A stretch of DNA of 15,296 bases from contig JAFGSL010000563.1 of the NCBI GenBank assembly GCA_016934645.1, positions 1 through 15,296 on the forward strand, written 5' to 3'. Below the pieces are notes generated by a model that saw only the letters and a program-made list of their open reading frames with translations, had not been told where the DNA came from and ran no database searches. The DNA is from Anaerolineae bacterium (GTDB taxonomy: Bacteria > Chloroflexota > Anaerolineae > B4-G1 > SLSP01). The position numbers and the translations under genes were made by a program. Positions 1 through 7,407 of the stretch are shown here, piece by piece; position 1 is the stretch's first letter, and each line of letters starts with the position of its first letter.

Positions 1-45
1 AGAGGCAAGACTCATTTGCAGGGTTTCCAATGTGACTTCGATCAT
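1..45 (-). CDS. 5' end of a probable bifunctional nuclease (DUF151 family), cut by window edge
   Basis: The first 15 codons on the minus strand read MIEVTLETLQMSLAS. This resembles the conserved start of DUF151 'bifunctional nuclease' proteins (typically MIEVTI-S-RVSL). The start is well supported: an AGGAGG Shine-Dalgarno lies 4 nt upstream of the ATG (50-55), and a promoter-like pair lies just beyond it. Only 15 residues are visible, so no catalytic residue can be checked and the family call rests on the N-terminal pattern alone. The gene would continue to the left of the window. It points the same way as udgB but appears to have its own promoter. Confidence 0.5.
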   Translation of the reverse strand, partial: MIEVTLETLQMSLAS

Positions 46-80
46 GGCTCCTCCTGTGGACATCTTCCAGGATGGATATC

Positions 81-109
81 ATTATACTCCGCTAGAGACG
101 AAGTGAAAA
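81..109 (-). promoter_or_regulatory. sigma70-type promoter for the DUF151 gene
   Basis: On the minus strand a perfect -10 TATAAT (81-86) is preceded by a 17-nt spacer and the -35-like TTTTCA (104-109, 4 of 6 matches to TTGACA). It would start transcription near 74 and give a leader of about 28 nt before the ATG at 45. It lies beyond the hairpin that follows udgB, which fits separate transcription of the nuclease gene. Confidence 0.45.
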
Positions 110-147
110 GTGAGCATAGCTCAACACGAATTCCTCGGCAATTTACA

Positions 148-214
148 GCTTCAAGGGGATCGCTAGATCCCCGGCTATGCGCACGAGTCGGGGATCTGAC
201 GATCCCCTTCGAGC
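148..214 (-). terminator. large double-palindrome hairpin after udgB, probable terminator
   Basis: Two 21-nt arms (153-173 and 189-209) are reverse complements except for two adjacent central positions, with a 15-nt loop. The pairing resumes outside with GCT/AGC (148-150 with 212-214). Each arm is itself nearly palindromic (GGGGATC...GATCCCC). It begins 8 nt past the udgB stop codon and before the next promoter, which suits a terminator. There is no run of U on either side, so it is not a textbook intrinsic terminator; it may be a dispersed element used as an end barrier. Confidence 0.45.
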
Positions 215-221
215 ATCATGG

Positions 222-947
222 TCAAGAGAGCAGACCAAGCTGTGCGCGAATCTGCTCAAACACTGCGTCGAACATCGTCATGGTCAGCCGCCCAGTTTGC
301 GTATTCTGACGGCTAGGATGATACGAGGCAACTAACACAGGCCATGGTGCCGGGAGGGGATACGACGCACCGTGAGTAAAGGCCAACGCTGGTACGTCGA
401 CGCCCTGCTCGCGCAGTAAGCGCAGGATACCGTCGAAAGCGATGCGTCCGAGCGCCAAGATGACGCCTGTGCTTACACAGTCGCCCGGGCCAGCACGGTC
501 GCTCGCATGGGTCAAAAGCGCCAGTTCACGAGCGAGGAAGGGACGGCAATTCGCCAATTCCTCCGATGTGGGCTTGTTCCCCGGTGGAACGCAGCGTCCC
601 ACAGCAGTGATAAAGGTGTCGCGCAATGTCAGCCCATCATCGCGGGCCGTCGCTACAGGCTGGCTCGCAAAACCCGCACGATGGAGCGCCCCGTAGAGCG
701 TGTCGCCGGAACTATCGCCGGTGAACATGCGCCCGGTGCGATTGGAGCCGTGCGCGCCCGGCGCCAGCCCCACAATGACCAGCCGCGCGTTCGGATCGCC
801 AAAGCCGGGCACGGGCCTGCCCCAATAATCGGCATCGCGGAAAGCGCGCCGCTTCACGCGCGCCACCTCCTCGCGCCAGACAACGAGACGTGGACAGCGC
901 CGGCAAGCAATAATATCGCGATTGAGCGTTTCCCAGGTGTCGGTCAT
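222..947 (-). CDS. udgB: uracil-DNA glycosylase, family 5 (UdgB), [4Fe-4S]
   Basis: This 241-residue protein removes uracil and other deaminated bases from DNA to start base excision repair. Motif A reads GLAPGAHG at 60-67, the form typical of family 5, which lacks the usual catalytic Asp/Asn of other families. It is followed by SNRTGRMFTGD. The second motif HPSRQNTQTGRLT is near the C-terminus (about 207-219). Four cysteines, C15, C18, C119 and C134, are placed as in the [4Fe-4S] members. Length is normal for the family. The ATG at 947 has an AAGGA about 10 nt upstream, a slightly long spacing. It is the last of four complete minus-strand genes, 120 nt after the peptidase gene and followed by a hairpin. 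Confidence 0.93.
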   Translation of the reverse strand: MTDTWETLNRDIIACRRCPRLVVWREEVARVKRRAFRDADYWGRPVPGFGDPNARLVIVGLAPGAHGSNRTGRMFTGDSSGDTLYGALHRAGFASQPVATARDDGLTLRDTFITAVGRCVPPGNKPTSEELANCRPFLARELALLTHASDRAGPGDCVSTGVILALGRIAFDGILRLLREQGVDVPALAFTHGASYPLPAPWPVLVASYHPSRQNTQTGRLTMTMFDAVFEQIRAQLGLLS

Positions 948-1022
948 AGTCAGATAGTCCTTAGTCGTGTAGTCGAAATGACAATTGCAGTGTCGTCTTC
1001 ACACAGCAAATCAGGCAATCAG

Positions 1023-1065
1023 AAAATCTGCGCTAATCCGCGAAAATCGGCGTCCGATTCTGCGG
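1023..1065. repeat. intergenic palindromic repeat with 10-base period
   Basis: Three successive 10-mers, AAAATCTGCG, CTAATCCGCG and AAAATCGGCG (1023-1052), are followed by an inverted unit TCCGATTCTGCGG (1053-1065). AATCGG (1045-1050) pairs with CCGATT (1054-1059) and CCGC (1039-1042) with GCGG (1062-1065). It ends 2 nt before the stop codon of the peptidase gene, in the gap to udgB. It resembles short-period intergenic repeats common in Chloroflexota and other environmental bacteria; that resemblance is from memory. Confidence 0.6.
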
Positions 1066-1067
1066 TT

Positions 1068-2306
1068 TCAGCGGTGCAATTGGCTCAATTTGGATAGGAA
1101 GGCTTTGGCCTGCTCGTACTGCGCGAAGCGGCGTTCGGCGTCGCGGAATTCGGGCGTGTGGGCGTAGCGCCGTCCGTTGACGAGCTTCACGCCGAGGTGT
1201 TTGTGCAGCAGCTCGTGATACATCACAAACTCCACCACGTAGGATGGAACAGCAGCAGCATCGAGCGAGAGGCTCAACACCACCGTATCGGTGCTGGTCT
1301 GGTAATGGCCAAACTTGCGATGTGTCAGCGTTTTGTTCCACGTGAGACGCGGTGGGGAAAGCGTTTCCCCAAAATAGGCCGCGTTCACCCGATCGAAAAC
1401 GGCAGCCAAATCATAGTATTGGCCCAAAGTGTTGGCCGAAAGGTCAGCGATCATCATCTCCAGCGAAAGGGTGATGTCCTCGAAGGCATCGACAGTACCA
1501 TAAGCCTTGACCTGCGCCGCGTGTTTTTTCTCTGGATGGTGCAATGCGGTATAGATCAGCGCCTTGACGACCGAATGTGGCGCAGCGATGAACCCCTCGT
1601 TAGCCGTGATCGTGATACCATCCGGCTCGATGCGCGAGCGGTAGAGATGCGCGGTCGCGTACAATTCGATATGCAGAGGCAATTTGCGCTGCGATAGCGG
1701 TAGCGATTTCTGTGCCGCGTCGGTTTTGGCCGTCCGGTACATCTCAGCCAGCGTCGTCAGGTGTGCCGCCAGATTTTCGGAATCGCCGAGGAACGCCAAC
1801 CATTGGTAGGCGCGCCGCGATTGCGTCGGCAGGTCAGCGGGCGTCCCGCCTTCCTCATAGCACAATGCGGCGATCCCTTCAGCATCGGCACGCAATTCTG
1901 CCGTCAGGCGCTTCACATCAGCTTGATTGACGTCCCAAGCAAGAGAGGTATCGCGCATCAGTCGAGCGAATTTGGCGTGATAATGATCGCACGTAGCGAC
2001 GACGCCCGTCAGGCGAATGGTCTTAGGCGCGGCAGACATACCTTCAGTGGGCGCGTTCGTAACAGGCGGCGGTAAATGCTTGAGATCGAGGCTCTTGAGG
2101 TAAGCATAAGCGCGGCGCGACGGCGCGGGCAAATCGTCCGGCGTGATGTGATTCTTGCGGCAGATCGCTTCCAACGTGCGCACGCCGTCCGTGACCATCG
2201 CGCGGAAATCGTCGGCGTGCTCGGGGGGAATCCCCGCGCCCATCCGCTCGCGGACGTCGTTCATCAGCGCGACCAGGCCCTTGATACGTACCGATGCTTT
2301 CTTCAT
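1068..2306 (-). CDS. SprT/M48-like zinc metallopeptidase domain protein with duplicated N-terminal motif
   Basis: The C-terminal part (about 295-412 of 412 residues) has the features of SprT-like/M48-like zinc peptidases: YDLAAVFDRVNAAYFG, then HELLH at 364-368 (two zinc ligands and the catalytic Glu), then HTPEFRDAERRF at 383, whose His is the likely third ligand. Proteins of this type are usually cytoplasmic; no signal peptide is seen. The N-terminal half repeats a motif: ITPDDLPAPSRRAYAYLKSL (54-73) and GTPADLPTQSRRAYQWLAFL (154-173), suggesting a tandem duplication of a helical unit of unknown function. I start at the ATG at 2306, because the longer frame (to 2369) is coded by the octamer repeat. 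No clear Shine-Dalgarno precedes it. Its gene follows the methyltransferase fusion by 66 nt and may be co-transcribed. The substrate is unknown. Confidence 0.8.
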   Translation of the reverse strand: MKKASVRIKGLVALMNDVRERMGAGIPPEHADDFRAMVTDGVRTLEAICRKNHITPDDLPAPSRRAYAYLKSLDLKHLPPPVTNAPTEGMSAAPKTIRLTGVVATCDHYHAKFARLMRDTSLAWDVNQADVKRLTAELRADAEGIAALCYEEGGTPADLPTQSRRAYQWLAFLGDSENLAAHLTTLAEMYRTAKTDAAQKSLPLSQRKLPLHIELYATAHLYRSRIEPDGITITANEGFIAAPHSVVKALIYTALHHPEKKHAAQVKAYGTVDAFEDITLSLEMMIADLSANTLGQYYDLAAVFDRVNAAYFGETLSPPRLTWNKTLTHRKFGHYQTSTDTVVLSLSLDAAAVPSYVVEFVMYHELLHKHLGVKLVNGRRYAHTPEFRDAERRFAQYEQAKAFLSKLSQLHR

Positions 2307-2325
2307 GGCGCGGTGAGTGTACCAT

Positions 2326-2374
2326 GAATCGGCGAATGAGCGAATGAGTGAATCAGCAAGCTGATTCACTATTC
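2326..2374. repeat. octamer tandem repeat ending in an inverted repeat
   Basis: Four octamers follow each other: GAATCGGC (2326), GAATGAGC (2334), GAATGAGT (2342), GAATCAGC (2350). The last runs into an 11-bp perfect inverted repeat (2347-2357 with 2360-2370, 2-nt loop), extended by GAAT/ATTC after one bulged base. It fills the gap between the fusion gene and the peptidase gene and touches the fusion gene's stop codon. It could end or protect the upstream mRNA; no U-tract follows. Confidence 0.65.
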
Positions 2375-3710
2375 AAAACATATCGTTGGCGATGGCATTC
2401 TGGAAGAGCACGCGGAAGCGTTCGGGGTCACAATGGGGCAAACAGAGGGCAAGACGCTCCAGGCGACCACGGCGCAGGTAGGCCAGGGCTTCTTCCTCCA
2501 ACTCGAGTACGGAGACCGGCACGCCGTCCAGATCGACGGTGGAATGGGTTGTCAGAAAAGACGGGACCCACCGGTCGCCCTTGCGCCAGTGCAGATCAGC
2601 CATGATCTCGACGCGCACACCATCGAAGGCAAAGCGCCCGATATGCGAGCGGGCCTGTTCGCCTTCACGGAAGGCCACCGGATCAACAACGTAGATCGGT
2701 CTGCCAGCCTCGTGCGCCGCGAACAACTCCTGGCAGCGATAGGCGTCCGCGACGGTCATTTCGATATCGACGTCATTGACGGGAACGGGTAATCCATGCA
2801 GCGCTAACGCCGTCCCGCCGACAACGTGGTAAGCGATGCCCGCCGCATCCAGCGCGGTGACAATGCGCTTCAACACGGGACGCCAGCGTGGTTTGTGACA
2901 CACAGCCAGCAGATGCTCCACCCCGCCATGCACGACCGGATCATGGGCGATCTGATAGTTCACGTCCACCCAGAACTGCCATGCAGATCCATCCAATGCA
3001 TTCACTAGTTGCTCGCGCAAGCTGACAAGGCCCTCCACGCCGAGTATGGCATCTATATCGAAGCCCACACTACGGCACAGCGGCGCGACCTCGGTGGGGT
3101 GCGCGAAGTACGCCGTAAAGGCAGCTGCGCCATCAAGATTAGGCGGCAGCAGGCCAGTTTGCGCAATGTGGAGATACTCCTGTGCTTCCTCAATAGCACG
3201 TTCGGGATAGCGGGCGGCTGCATCAATGTAAGCTGCATAGCGAGCGATGAAGGCGGCAAATACCGGCCCACCGGGTTTGATCACGCGGGAGGCTTCGGCC
3301 AACGCCTGCTTGCGATCCGCCTCGTCCAGCAAGTGGTAGAGCGGCCCCATCAGCAGTACGGCATCGAAGCTGTCATCGGCAAAGCGCGACAGATCGGTCG
3401 CCGTGCCTTGCTCGAAGCCGTGCAACGTTACGCCAGCTTCGGCGGCTTTCTCCTGTGCCATCATCAACAGCTCCGGCGATAGATCGAAGAGCGTGACCTC
3501 ATAGCCGCGCTGAGCCAGGGCGATGGCGTAGCGGCCCGGTCCACCGCCGCAGTCCAGCACACGGGCGGGTGCGGGAGGGAGGTGCGCATCAAGTGCGCGC
3601 AACGTCACCGCGAACTCCGTGCGATGGCGCTCCATCCGCTGCCACTCGCGTTCCGGCGCGCTGCGATAGAGATTCTGCACAGCGTGTTGAACGTCGTTAG
3701 AGTCACACAT
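2373..3710 (-). CDS. class I SAM methyltransferase fused to a nucleotidyltransferase-fold domain
   Basis: This is a 445-residue two-domain protein. Residues about 10-273 form a class I methyltransferase: motif I VLDCGGGPGRY (51-61), the acidic residue that holds the SAM ribose at D76, D116 and the MGPLYHL segment (121-127), and a normal ending near EHLLAVCHKP. Residues about 277-430 look like a small MNT-type nucleotidyltransferase: VVGGTALALHG (296-306) gives the GG-T motif, NDVDIE (312-317) supplies the DxD metal ligands, and VEIM with E368 may be the third acid. Both substrates are unknown. The small-molecule methyltransferase type plus an aminoglycoside-adenylyltransferase-like fold could suggest an antibiotic or metabolite target, but that is conjecture. 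The reading frame is continuous and the junction shows no repeat. The GAGGTG 8 nt before the ATG supports the start. Confidence 0.85.
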   Translation of the reverse strand: MCDSNDVQHAVQNLYRSAPEREWQRMERHRTEFAVTLRALDAHLPPAPARVLDCGGGPGRYAIALAQRGYEVTLFDLSPELLMMAQEKAAEAGVTLHGFEQGTATDLSRFADDSFDAVLLMGPLYHLLDEADRKQALAEASRVIKPGGPVFAAFIARYAAYIDAAARYPERAIEEAQEYLHIAQTGLLPPNLDGAAAFTAYFAHPTEVAPLCRSVGFDIDAILGVEGLVSLREQLVNALDGSAWQFWVDVNYQIAHDPVVHGGVEHLLAVCHKPRWRPVLKRIVTALDAAGIAYHVVGGTALALHGLPVPVNDVDIEMTVADAYRCQELFAAHEAGRPIYVVDPVAFREGEQARSHIGRFAFDGVRVEIMADLHWRKGDRWVPSFLTTHSTVDLDGVPVSVLELEEEALAYLRRGRLERLALCLPHCDPERFRVLFQNAIANDMF

Positions 3711-3735
3711 AGAACCTACACCTCATCATTTTTGG

Positions 3736-3796
3736 GACAGGATTGACAGGATTTTCAGGATAAAATCTAAATCCTGCCAATCCTGTTAATCCTGTC
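3736..3796. repeat. dispersed palindromic repeat with 9-base period, copy 1
   Basis: The left arm is three 9-base units of the type GACAGGATT (3736-3761). The right arm (3770-3796) is their reverse complement with about three mismatches; the loop is 8 nt. It lies in the 95-nt gap between tdh and the methyltransferase fusion. A second copy with the same units occurs at 10829-10898, so this is a dispersed element, not a gene-specific terminator. Confidence 0.8.
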
Positions 3797-3805
3797 TAAA
3801 GAAAC

Positions 3806-4831
3806 TCAGACCCAATTCAGGATGACCTTGCCGGAGTTGCCAGAGCGCATCACAGCAAAGGCTTCCTCGAAATCGGTGTAGTGGAAGCGGTGCGTGATGA
3901 CCGGGCTGATGTCCAGGCCGGTTTGCAGCATCGACTGCATCAGATACCACGTCTCATACATCTCGCGCCCGTAGATGCCGCGAATGGTCAGCATATTGAA
4001 GATCACCGTGTTCCAATCAATCGCCAGATCCCCAGATGGGATGCCCAACATGGCGATTTTTCCGCCGTGACACATGTTCGCCAACATATCACGGAAGGCC
4101 TCCCCACTCCCCGACATCTCCAGCCCCACGTCGAAGCCCTCCTTCATCCCCAGCTCTTTCTGTACCTGGGTAATGGTTTTCTCACGAATGTTCAGCGCGA
4201 CAGTGGCCCCCATCTTCTTCGCCAGCGCCAGGCGATAGGGATTCAGATCGGTGGTGACAATGTAGCGCGCACCTGCGTGCTTGGCAATCGCCGTCGCCAT
4301 AATGCCGATTGGCCCTGCGCCAGTGATCAGCACATCCTCGCCAAGTACTTTGAACGACAGCGCCGTGTGCGTCGCATTGCCGAACGGATCGAAGATGCTA
4401 AGGATATCCATCGGGATGTTGGGGTCGGCGTGCCACACGTTGGTCACGGGAATGCACAAATATTCGGCGAACGCGCCGGTCCGGTTGACGCCGACGCCCT
4501 GCGTATGATTGCACAGATGTCGCCGCCCAGCCAAGCAGTTGCGGCAGCGCCCGCAGACAATGTGGCCCTCGCCGGAGACCACATCACCTATCTCCAAATC
4601 GTGGACGTTGCTGCCAAACGCCGCCACCGTCCCCACAAACTCGTGACCGGTGACCATCGGGACGGGGATTGTCTTCTGCGACCAGGCGTCCCAATTCCAG
4701 ATATGCACGTCCGTCCCGCAAATGGCGGTTTTGTGAATTTTGATCAGCACATCGTTGATCCCCACCTCCGGCTCGGGAACATCCTCCAACCACAACCCTT
4801 CTTTTCGATACCGTTTGACTAAGGCCTTCAT
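3806..4831 (-). CDS. tdh: L-threonine 3-dehydrogenase
   Basis: The 341-residue product oxidises L-threonine to 2-amino-3-ketobutyrate with NAD+ in the cytoplasm. It follows the known E. coli enzyme closely in order and length: [15 protein letters not shown] with catalytic zinc ligand C38, GHEFVG with H63/E64, the structural zinc cysteines C93, C96, C99 and C107, the Rossmann GAGPIGIMA (170-178), [14 protein letters not shown], and a C-terminal [13 protein letters not shown]. Two ATG codons adjoin (4834 and 4831). AAGGAGG is 2 nt before the first and 5 nt before the second, so I chose the second, which also gives the usual length. The partner gene kbl (2-amino-3-ketobutyrate CoA ligase), often next to tdh, is absent from the window. 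A longer frame to 4963 is contradicted by the Shine-Dalgarno. Confidence 0.95.
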   Translation of the reverse strand: MKALVKRYRKEGLWLEDVPEPEVGINDVLIKIHKTAICGTDVHIWNWDAWSQKTIPVPMVTGHEFVGTVAAFGSNVHDLEIGDVVSGEGHIVCGRCRNCLAGRRHLCNHTQGVGVNRTGAFAEYLCIPVTNVWHADPNIPMDILSIFDPFGNATHTALSFKVLGEDVLITGAGPIGIMATAIAKHAGARYIVTTDLNPYRLALAKKMGATVALNIREKTITQVQKELGMKEGFDVGLEMSGSGEAFRDMLANMCHGGKIAMLGIPSGDLAIDWNTVIFNMLTIRGIYGREMYETWYLMQSMLQTGLDISPVITHRFHYTDFEEAFAVMRSGNSGKVILNWV

Positions 4832-4863
4832 CATTCCCTCCTTGTCGACATCTGACTGTGAAC

Positions 4864-4922
4864 CTATCCGAAAATTCGCCGTTGAAGCACCAGAAACGCT
4901 CGAAAGCACGATTTTCGGATAG
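4864..4922 (-). promoter_or_regulatory. 12-bp perfect inverted repeat in the tdh leader
   Basis: CTATCCGAAAAT (4864-4875) and its exact reverse complement (4911-4922) are separated by 35 nt. If transcription starts near 4927, the arms lie inside the tdh 5' leader, the upstream arm only about 5-16 nt past the start. They could be paired operator half-sites or the stem of a leader hairpin. Inside, the minus-strand RNA contains a small UUCG-loop hairpin. Confidence 0.5.
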
Positions 4923-4933
4923 AGTCTATGCCC

Positions 4934-4963
4934 ATTATACTGTCTCTTCACCTTGCCGAGCAA
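4934..4963 (-). promoter_or_regulatory. promoter for tdh
   Basis: On the minus strand TATAAT (4934-4939) is preceded by an 18-nt spacer and TTGCTC (4958-4963), which matches three bases of TTGACA. The -10 is perfect and the -35 weak, so activation by a regulator is possible. The leader would be about 95 nt. Confidence 0.4.
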
Positions 4964-5226
4964 TATCCTTTTGTCACATGATTTGTGCTAAAACATAGGA
5001 TACAAACCAAGAAATAGGCATATAATAGAGATAGATGCACATCTACGTATAAAAGCTAATCTCCATCTTTACGCAGATGATGATTGTGACACCCCCACAG
5101 AAAGGAAATCTCGATGAAAAGCCCTGTCGGTTGGCACGGGCGGTAGTGAACATTTCGTTCCGGTCGTGCATGTAACAAGTAGAACTTCTCGACAAGGACA
5201 CCTATGTCTTTTTCTGCGAGGATACA
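4964..5226 (+). promoter_or_regulatory. control region upstream of the lipoprotein operon
   Basis: No protein gene of normal size is seen here. A plus-strand TATAAT (5021-5026) without a convincing -35 is followed at once by the palindrome TAGATG-CA-CATCTA (5032-5045), where an operator would sit. A short frame MKSPVGWHGR (5114-5146) has AAAGGAAA placed as a ribosome-binding site. A second one, MSFSARIQC (5204-5233), has AAGGA 5 nt upstream and its stop overlaps the lipoprotein start, as in translational coupling. These mini-frames could be leader peptides or chance. Confidence 0.3.
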
Positions 5227-6687
5227 ATGTTGAACACTCGAAAAATCACAAGAATGTTGCTCATTGCACTCGTGTCGGCCGTCCTGATCCCAGGATGCGT
5301 CCCACCACCAATGACGGTGGTGCCGAGCCTGGACACCGTCCCATCTCCAACGCTCGTAACACCGACTCTGGACACCGCCACTCCTCCCCTCCAGGTCACT
5401 GAAGGGGGATTGGTTTTCCTTAGCGCCGGTGAAACTCTACGCAAGGATGCAGAAACGTATGCCAAGCGTTACGGCATCACGGTTGAGGAAGCGATCGCGT
5501 GTATGCATGCCATGGATGGAATTAGCGCGCTGAATGTCGCGCTCCACACCAACGAGGCGGATACGTTTGGCGGGTTATGGGTCGAACACGAACCCAACTT
5601 TCGCGTCGTGATCTTGTTCACACGCAATGGAGAACAGACGATCCGCCCTTACCTCACCGGGAAAGACTTCGCCCACCTGGTCGAAGTGCGCCAGGTGCGC
5701 TTCACCCTGGCCGAACTCGAGACGATTTATGCCCAGGCCACGCACGAACTGGCCAAACTCGATTTTGGTGTAAGCACCTTGCTTTCCGTGCAGGATAACC
5801 GGGTTCAAGTGCCGGTATCTGACCCGGTGTGGTTTGAGTCTGAACTGCGCCGGGTGGGTGCGCGGCTGCCGGAAGGGGTTGAACTGACCGTCGTCAAAGG
5901 CGGACCGACGGCGCGAGACAGGGACTTGCTCCTCACTCCGCCCGTGCCTGACATTGCCTTTCCGCGTCAAAAACCGGTTGAGGGAGTAAGAATTTGCATG
6001 GAATCCTTACTGGTAGGCACATTGCGGCTGGAGAACGGATGCCTGTATGTGCAGTCGTCAGGTAGCGATAGGGGCCTGGTACCGATCTGGCCACCGGAGT
6101 TCACACTTCGTATGGAAGGAAACCAGGTATTGGTGATCGACGGCAAAGGGCAAGTGGCCGCCCGATCCGGAGAAGAGGTCTATATGGGCGGCGGCGATGG
6201 CAGCGTCGATGCGTGGGTCCTGCAACAGATTCCACCGGCCTGCCGGAGAAATTACTTCATCGTCGGGTGTGAAGTGCGCCCCAACTTGAAGTACGATTCA
6301 ACACTCTTTGCGCTGGACATCCTTTCGGATACGGCTCGCACGGTGCTGTTTTTGCGCTACAAACCGACCCTCGAAGCGTATGTGGAAGACGCAGTGTCGA
6401 TCTCAGGCAGGCTGGTCGTGGACGAGTATAATCGCTGCCTGCACCTGCAAGCTGCCTGGGGACCGGCAACACTGTTCTGGCCGGCCCATTGGTCAGCGCG
6501 TTTCGAGGGCGAGACAATCGTGGTTATAGATGAGACGGGCCATGTTGTGGCCCGGACGGGTGACGAGGTACGCCTGCGCACGCGAACCATTCCAGAGAGC
6601 GCTGACGTTCCCATTCGCTGGCAATTGATTCATGAACTGCCCGGCGGTTGTGTTAGTGCATCGTGGCTGGTCGATGGAGTTGACTAA
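5227..6687 (+). CDS. secreted lipoprotein with prodomain-like N-terminus and two copies of a WPP/GD beta domain
   Basis: The 486-residue product begins with a lipoprotein signal peptide (basic start, hydrophobic 10-20, lipobox LIPGC with C24), followed by a Pro/Thr/Ser-rich linker to about 57. Residues about 60-235 resemble the prodomain found before alpha-lytic/streptogrisin-type serine proteases (YAKRYGITVEEAI, TFGGLWVEHEPNFRVVILFT, then RFTLAELETIYAQA), but no protease domain follows. The rest contains two related units: 264-348 (GTLRLENGCLYV, IWPPEF, GQVAARSGEEVYMGGG) and 394-485 (GRLVVDEYNRCLHL, FWPAHW, GHVVARTGDEVRL). Each has a cysteine pair that may form a disulfide. The role is unknown; an extracellular binding or inhibitor function is possible. 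GAGG lies 5 nt before the ATG. It heads a two-gene unit. Confidence 0.8.
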   Translation: MLNTRKITRMLLIALVSAVLIPGCVPPPMTVVPSLDTVPSPTLVTPTLDTATPPLQVTEGGLVFLSAGETLRKDAETYAKRYGITVEEAIACMHAMDGISALNVALHTNEADTFGGLWVEHEPNFRVVILFTRNGEQTIRPYLTGKDFAHLVEVRQVRFTLAELETIYAQATHELAKLDFGVSTLLSVQDNRVQVPVSDPVWFESELRRVGARLPEGVELTVVKGGPTARDRDLLLTPPVPDIAFPRQKPVEGVRICMESLLVGTLRLENGCLYVQSSGSDRGLVPIWPPEFTLRMEGNQVLVIDGKGQVAARSGEEVYMGGGDGSVDAWVLQQIPPACRRNYFIVGCEVRPNLKYDSTLFALDILSDTARTVLFLRYKPTLEAYVEDAVSISGRLVVDEYNRCLHLQAAWGPATLFWPAHWSARFEGETIVVIDETGHVVARTGDEVRLRTRTIPESADVPIRWQLIHELPGGCVSASWLVDGVD

Positions 6688-6705
6688 GCTTCATGGAAAG
6701 GGCAG

Positions 6706-7407
6706 ATGAGCCACAAGATGATCTGCAATATGCTTTTTCTTGCGCTAATGACCACGCTGCTGATCGCATGTGGAGAGCAAGCCGGCAATACTCCGTTGTC
6801 CTCGCCGACTGCGCGCGCATCGTTGTCCGCTGTATCGACGGCCGGCACTCCTGAGTATGGTTGTACCGTCGATGAGGATTGCGCATTCGCTGTGCGTCTC
6901 GATCGCTGCTGTGACTGTGGGGCCATATACTCCAAACAATACGTCGATGCCGAGCCATATTTGCTGCTTTATCGCGAGCGATGGGACTATGCCTATCCCG
7001 TGCCCCGGATCTCGCCGGCCATCTGTTGGCATATATACTGTGCCGAATGTCAAAGTGTGCCTTTAGGTCCCATCTGTATCGACGGTATGTGCAGAGCAGC
7101 GGAAAAGTGGAACGATATCGTAAGGCTCTGCGAAAAAGCAACAGATTCGCAGATGATGAACAACTGTTACAGCCAGGCTGCGCAACACGCCTACTTTCAG
7201 GTTGGCGTCGAAAAGGCACTGGAACTCTGTAGCCGTATTCAGGGAGAAGTAGCCGCAGGGGAACCCGGCGACGATAAAGATACCTGCTTCCACAACATCG
7301 CTGTACAGGTGGGGAAGACTGATGTGGCCCAAGCGCGTGAGATCTGTGAACGGATGACCGAGAGAGTCGATGACTATATAAAATCCATTGGGAAAACAGA
7401 AGACTGA
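6706..7407 (+). CDS. cysteine-rich lipoprotein with C-terminal Cys-spaced helical repeats
   Basis: The 233-residue product has a lipoprotein signal peptide ending in LLIAC (C22). Residues 50-132 form a cysteine-dense domain (C53, C59, C68, C69, C71, C107, C112, C115, C124, C129; for example CTVDEDCA, CCDCG, YCAECQS, GPICIDGMCR), probably disulfide-bonded outside the cell. Residues 135-225 look like short helical pairs marked by regularly spaced cysteines (C142, C154, C175, C194, C214) in the pattern C-x-x-A...A-x-x-LC, like TPR-type repeats. It starts 18 nt after the preceding lipoprotein gene and is probably co-transcribed. GGAAAGGG precedes the ATG; the Met at codon 5 is an alternative start. 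I do not recognise a function. Confidence 0.75.
   Translation: MSHKMICNMLFLALMTTLLIACGEQAGNTPLSSPTARASLSAVSTAGTPEYGCTVDEDCAFAVRLDRCCDCGAIYSKQYVDAEPYLLLYRERWDYAYPVPRISPAICWHIYCAECQSVPLGPICIDGMCRAAEKWNDIVRLCEKATDSQMMNNCYSQAAQHAYFQVGVEKALELCSRIQGEVAAGEPGDDKDTCFHNIAVQVGKTDVAQAREICERMTERVDDYIKSIGKTED

Noticed and set aside
16..309. 97-residue plus-strand frame at the window start
   Set aside because: It crosses the hairpin at 148-214 and overlaps both udgB and the DUF151 start on the other strand; no ribosome-binding site or motif.
2307..2369. Longer start of the SprT-like gene
   Set aside because: The extra 21 codons are the octamer repeat DNA and do not look like protein of this family.
4832..4963. 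Longer start of tdh (44 extra codons)
   Set aside because: The extension crosses the inverted repeat and promoter, and a strong Shine-Dalgarno marks the start that gives the usual 341 residues.
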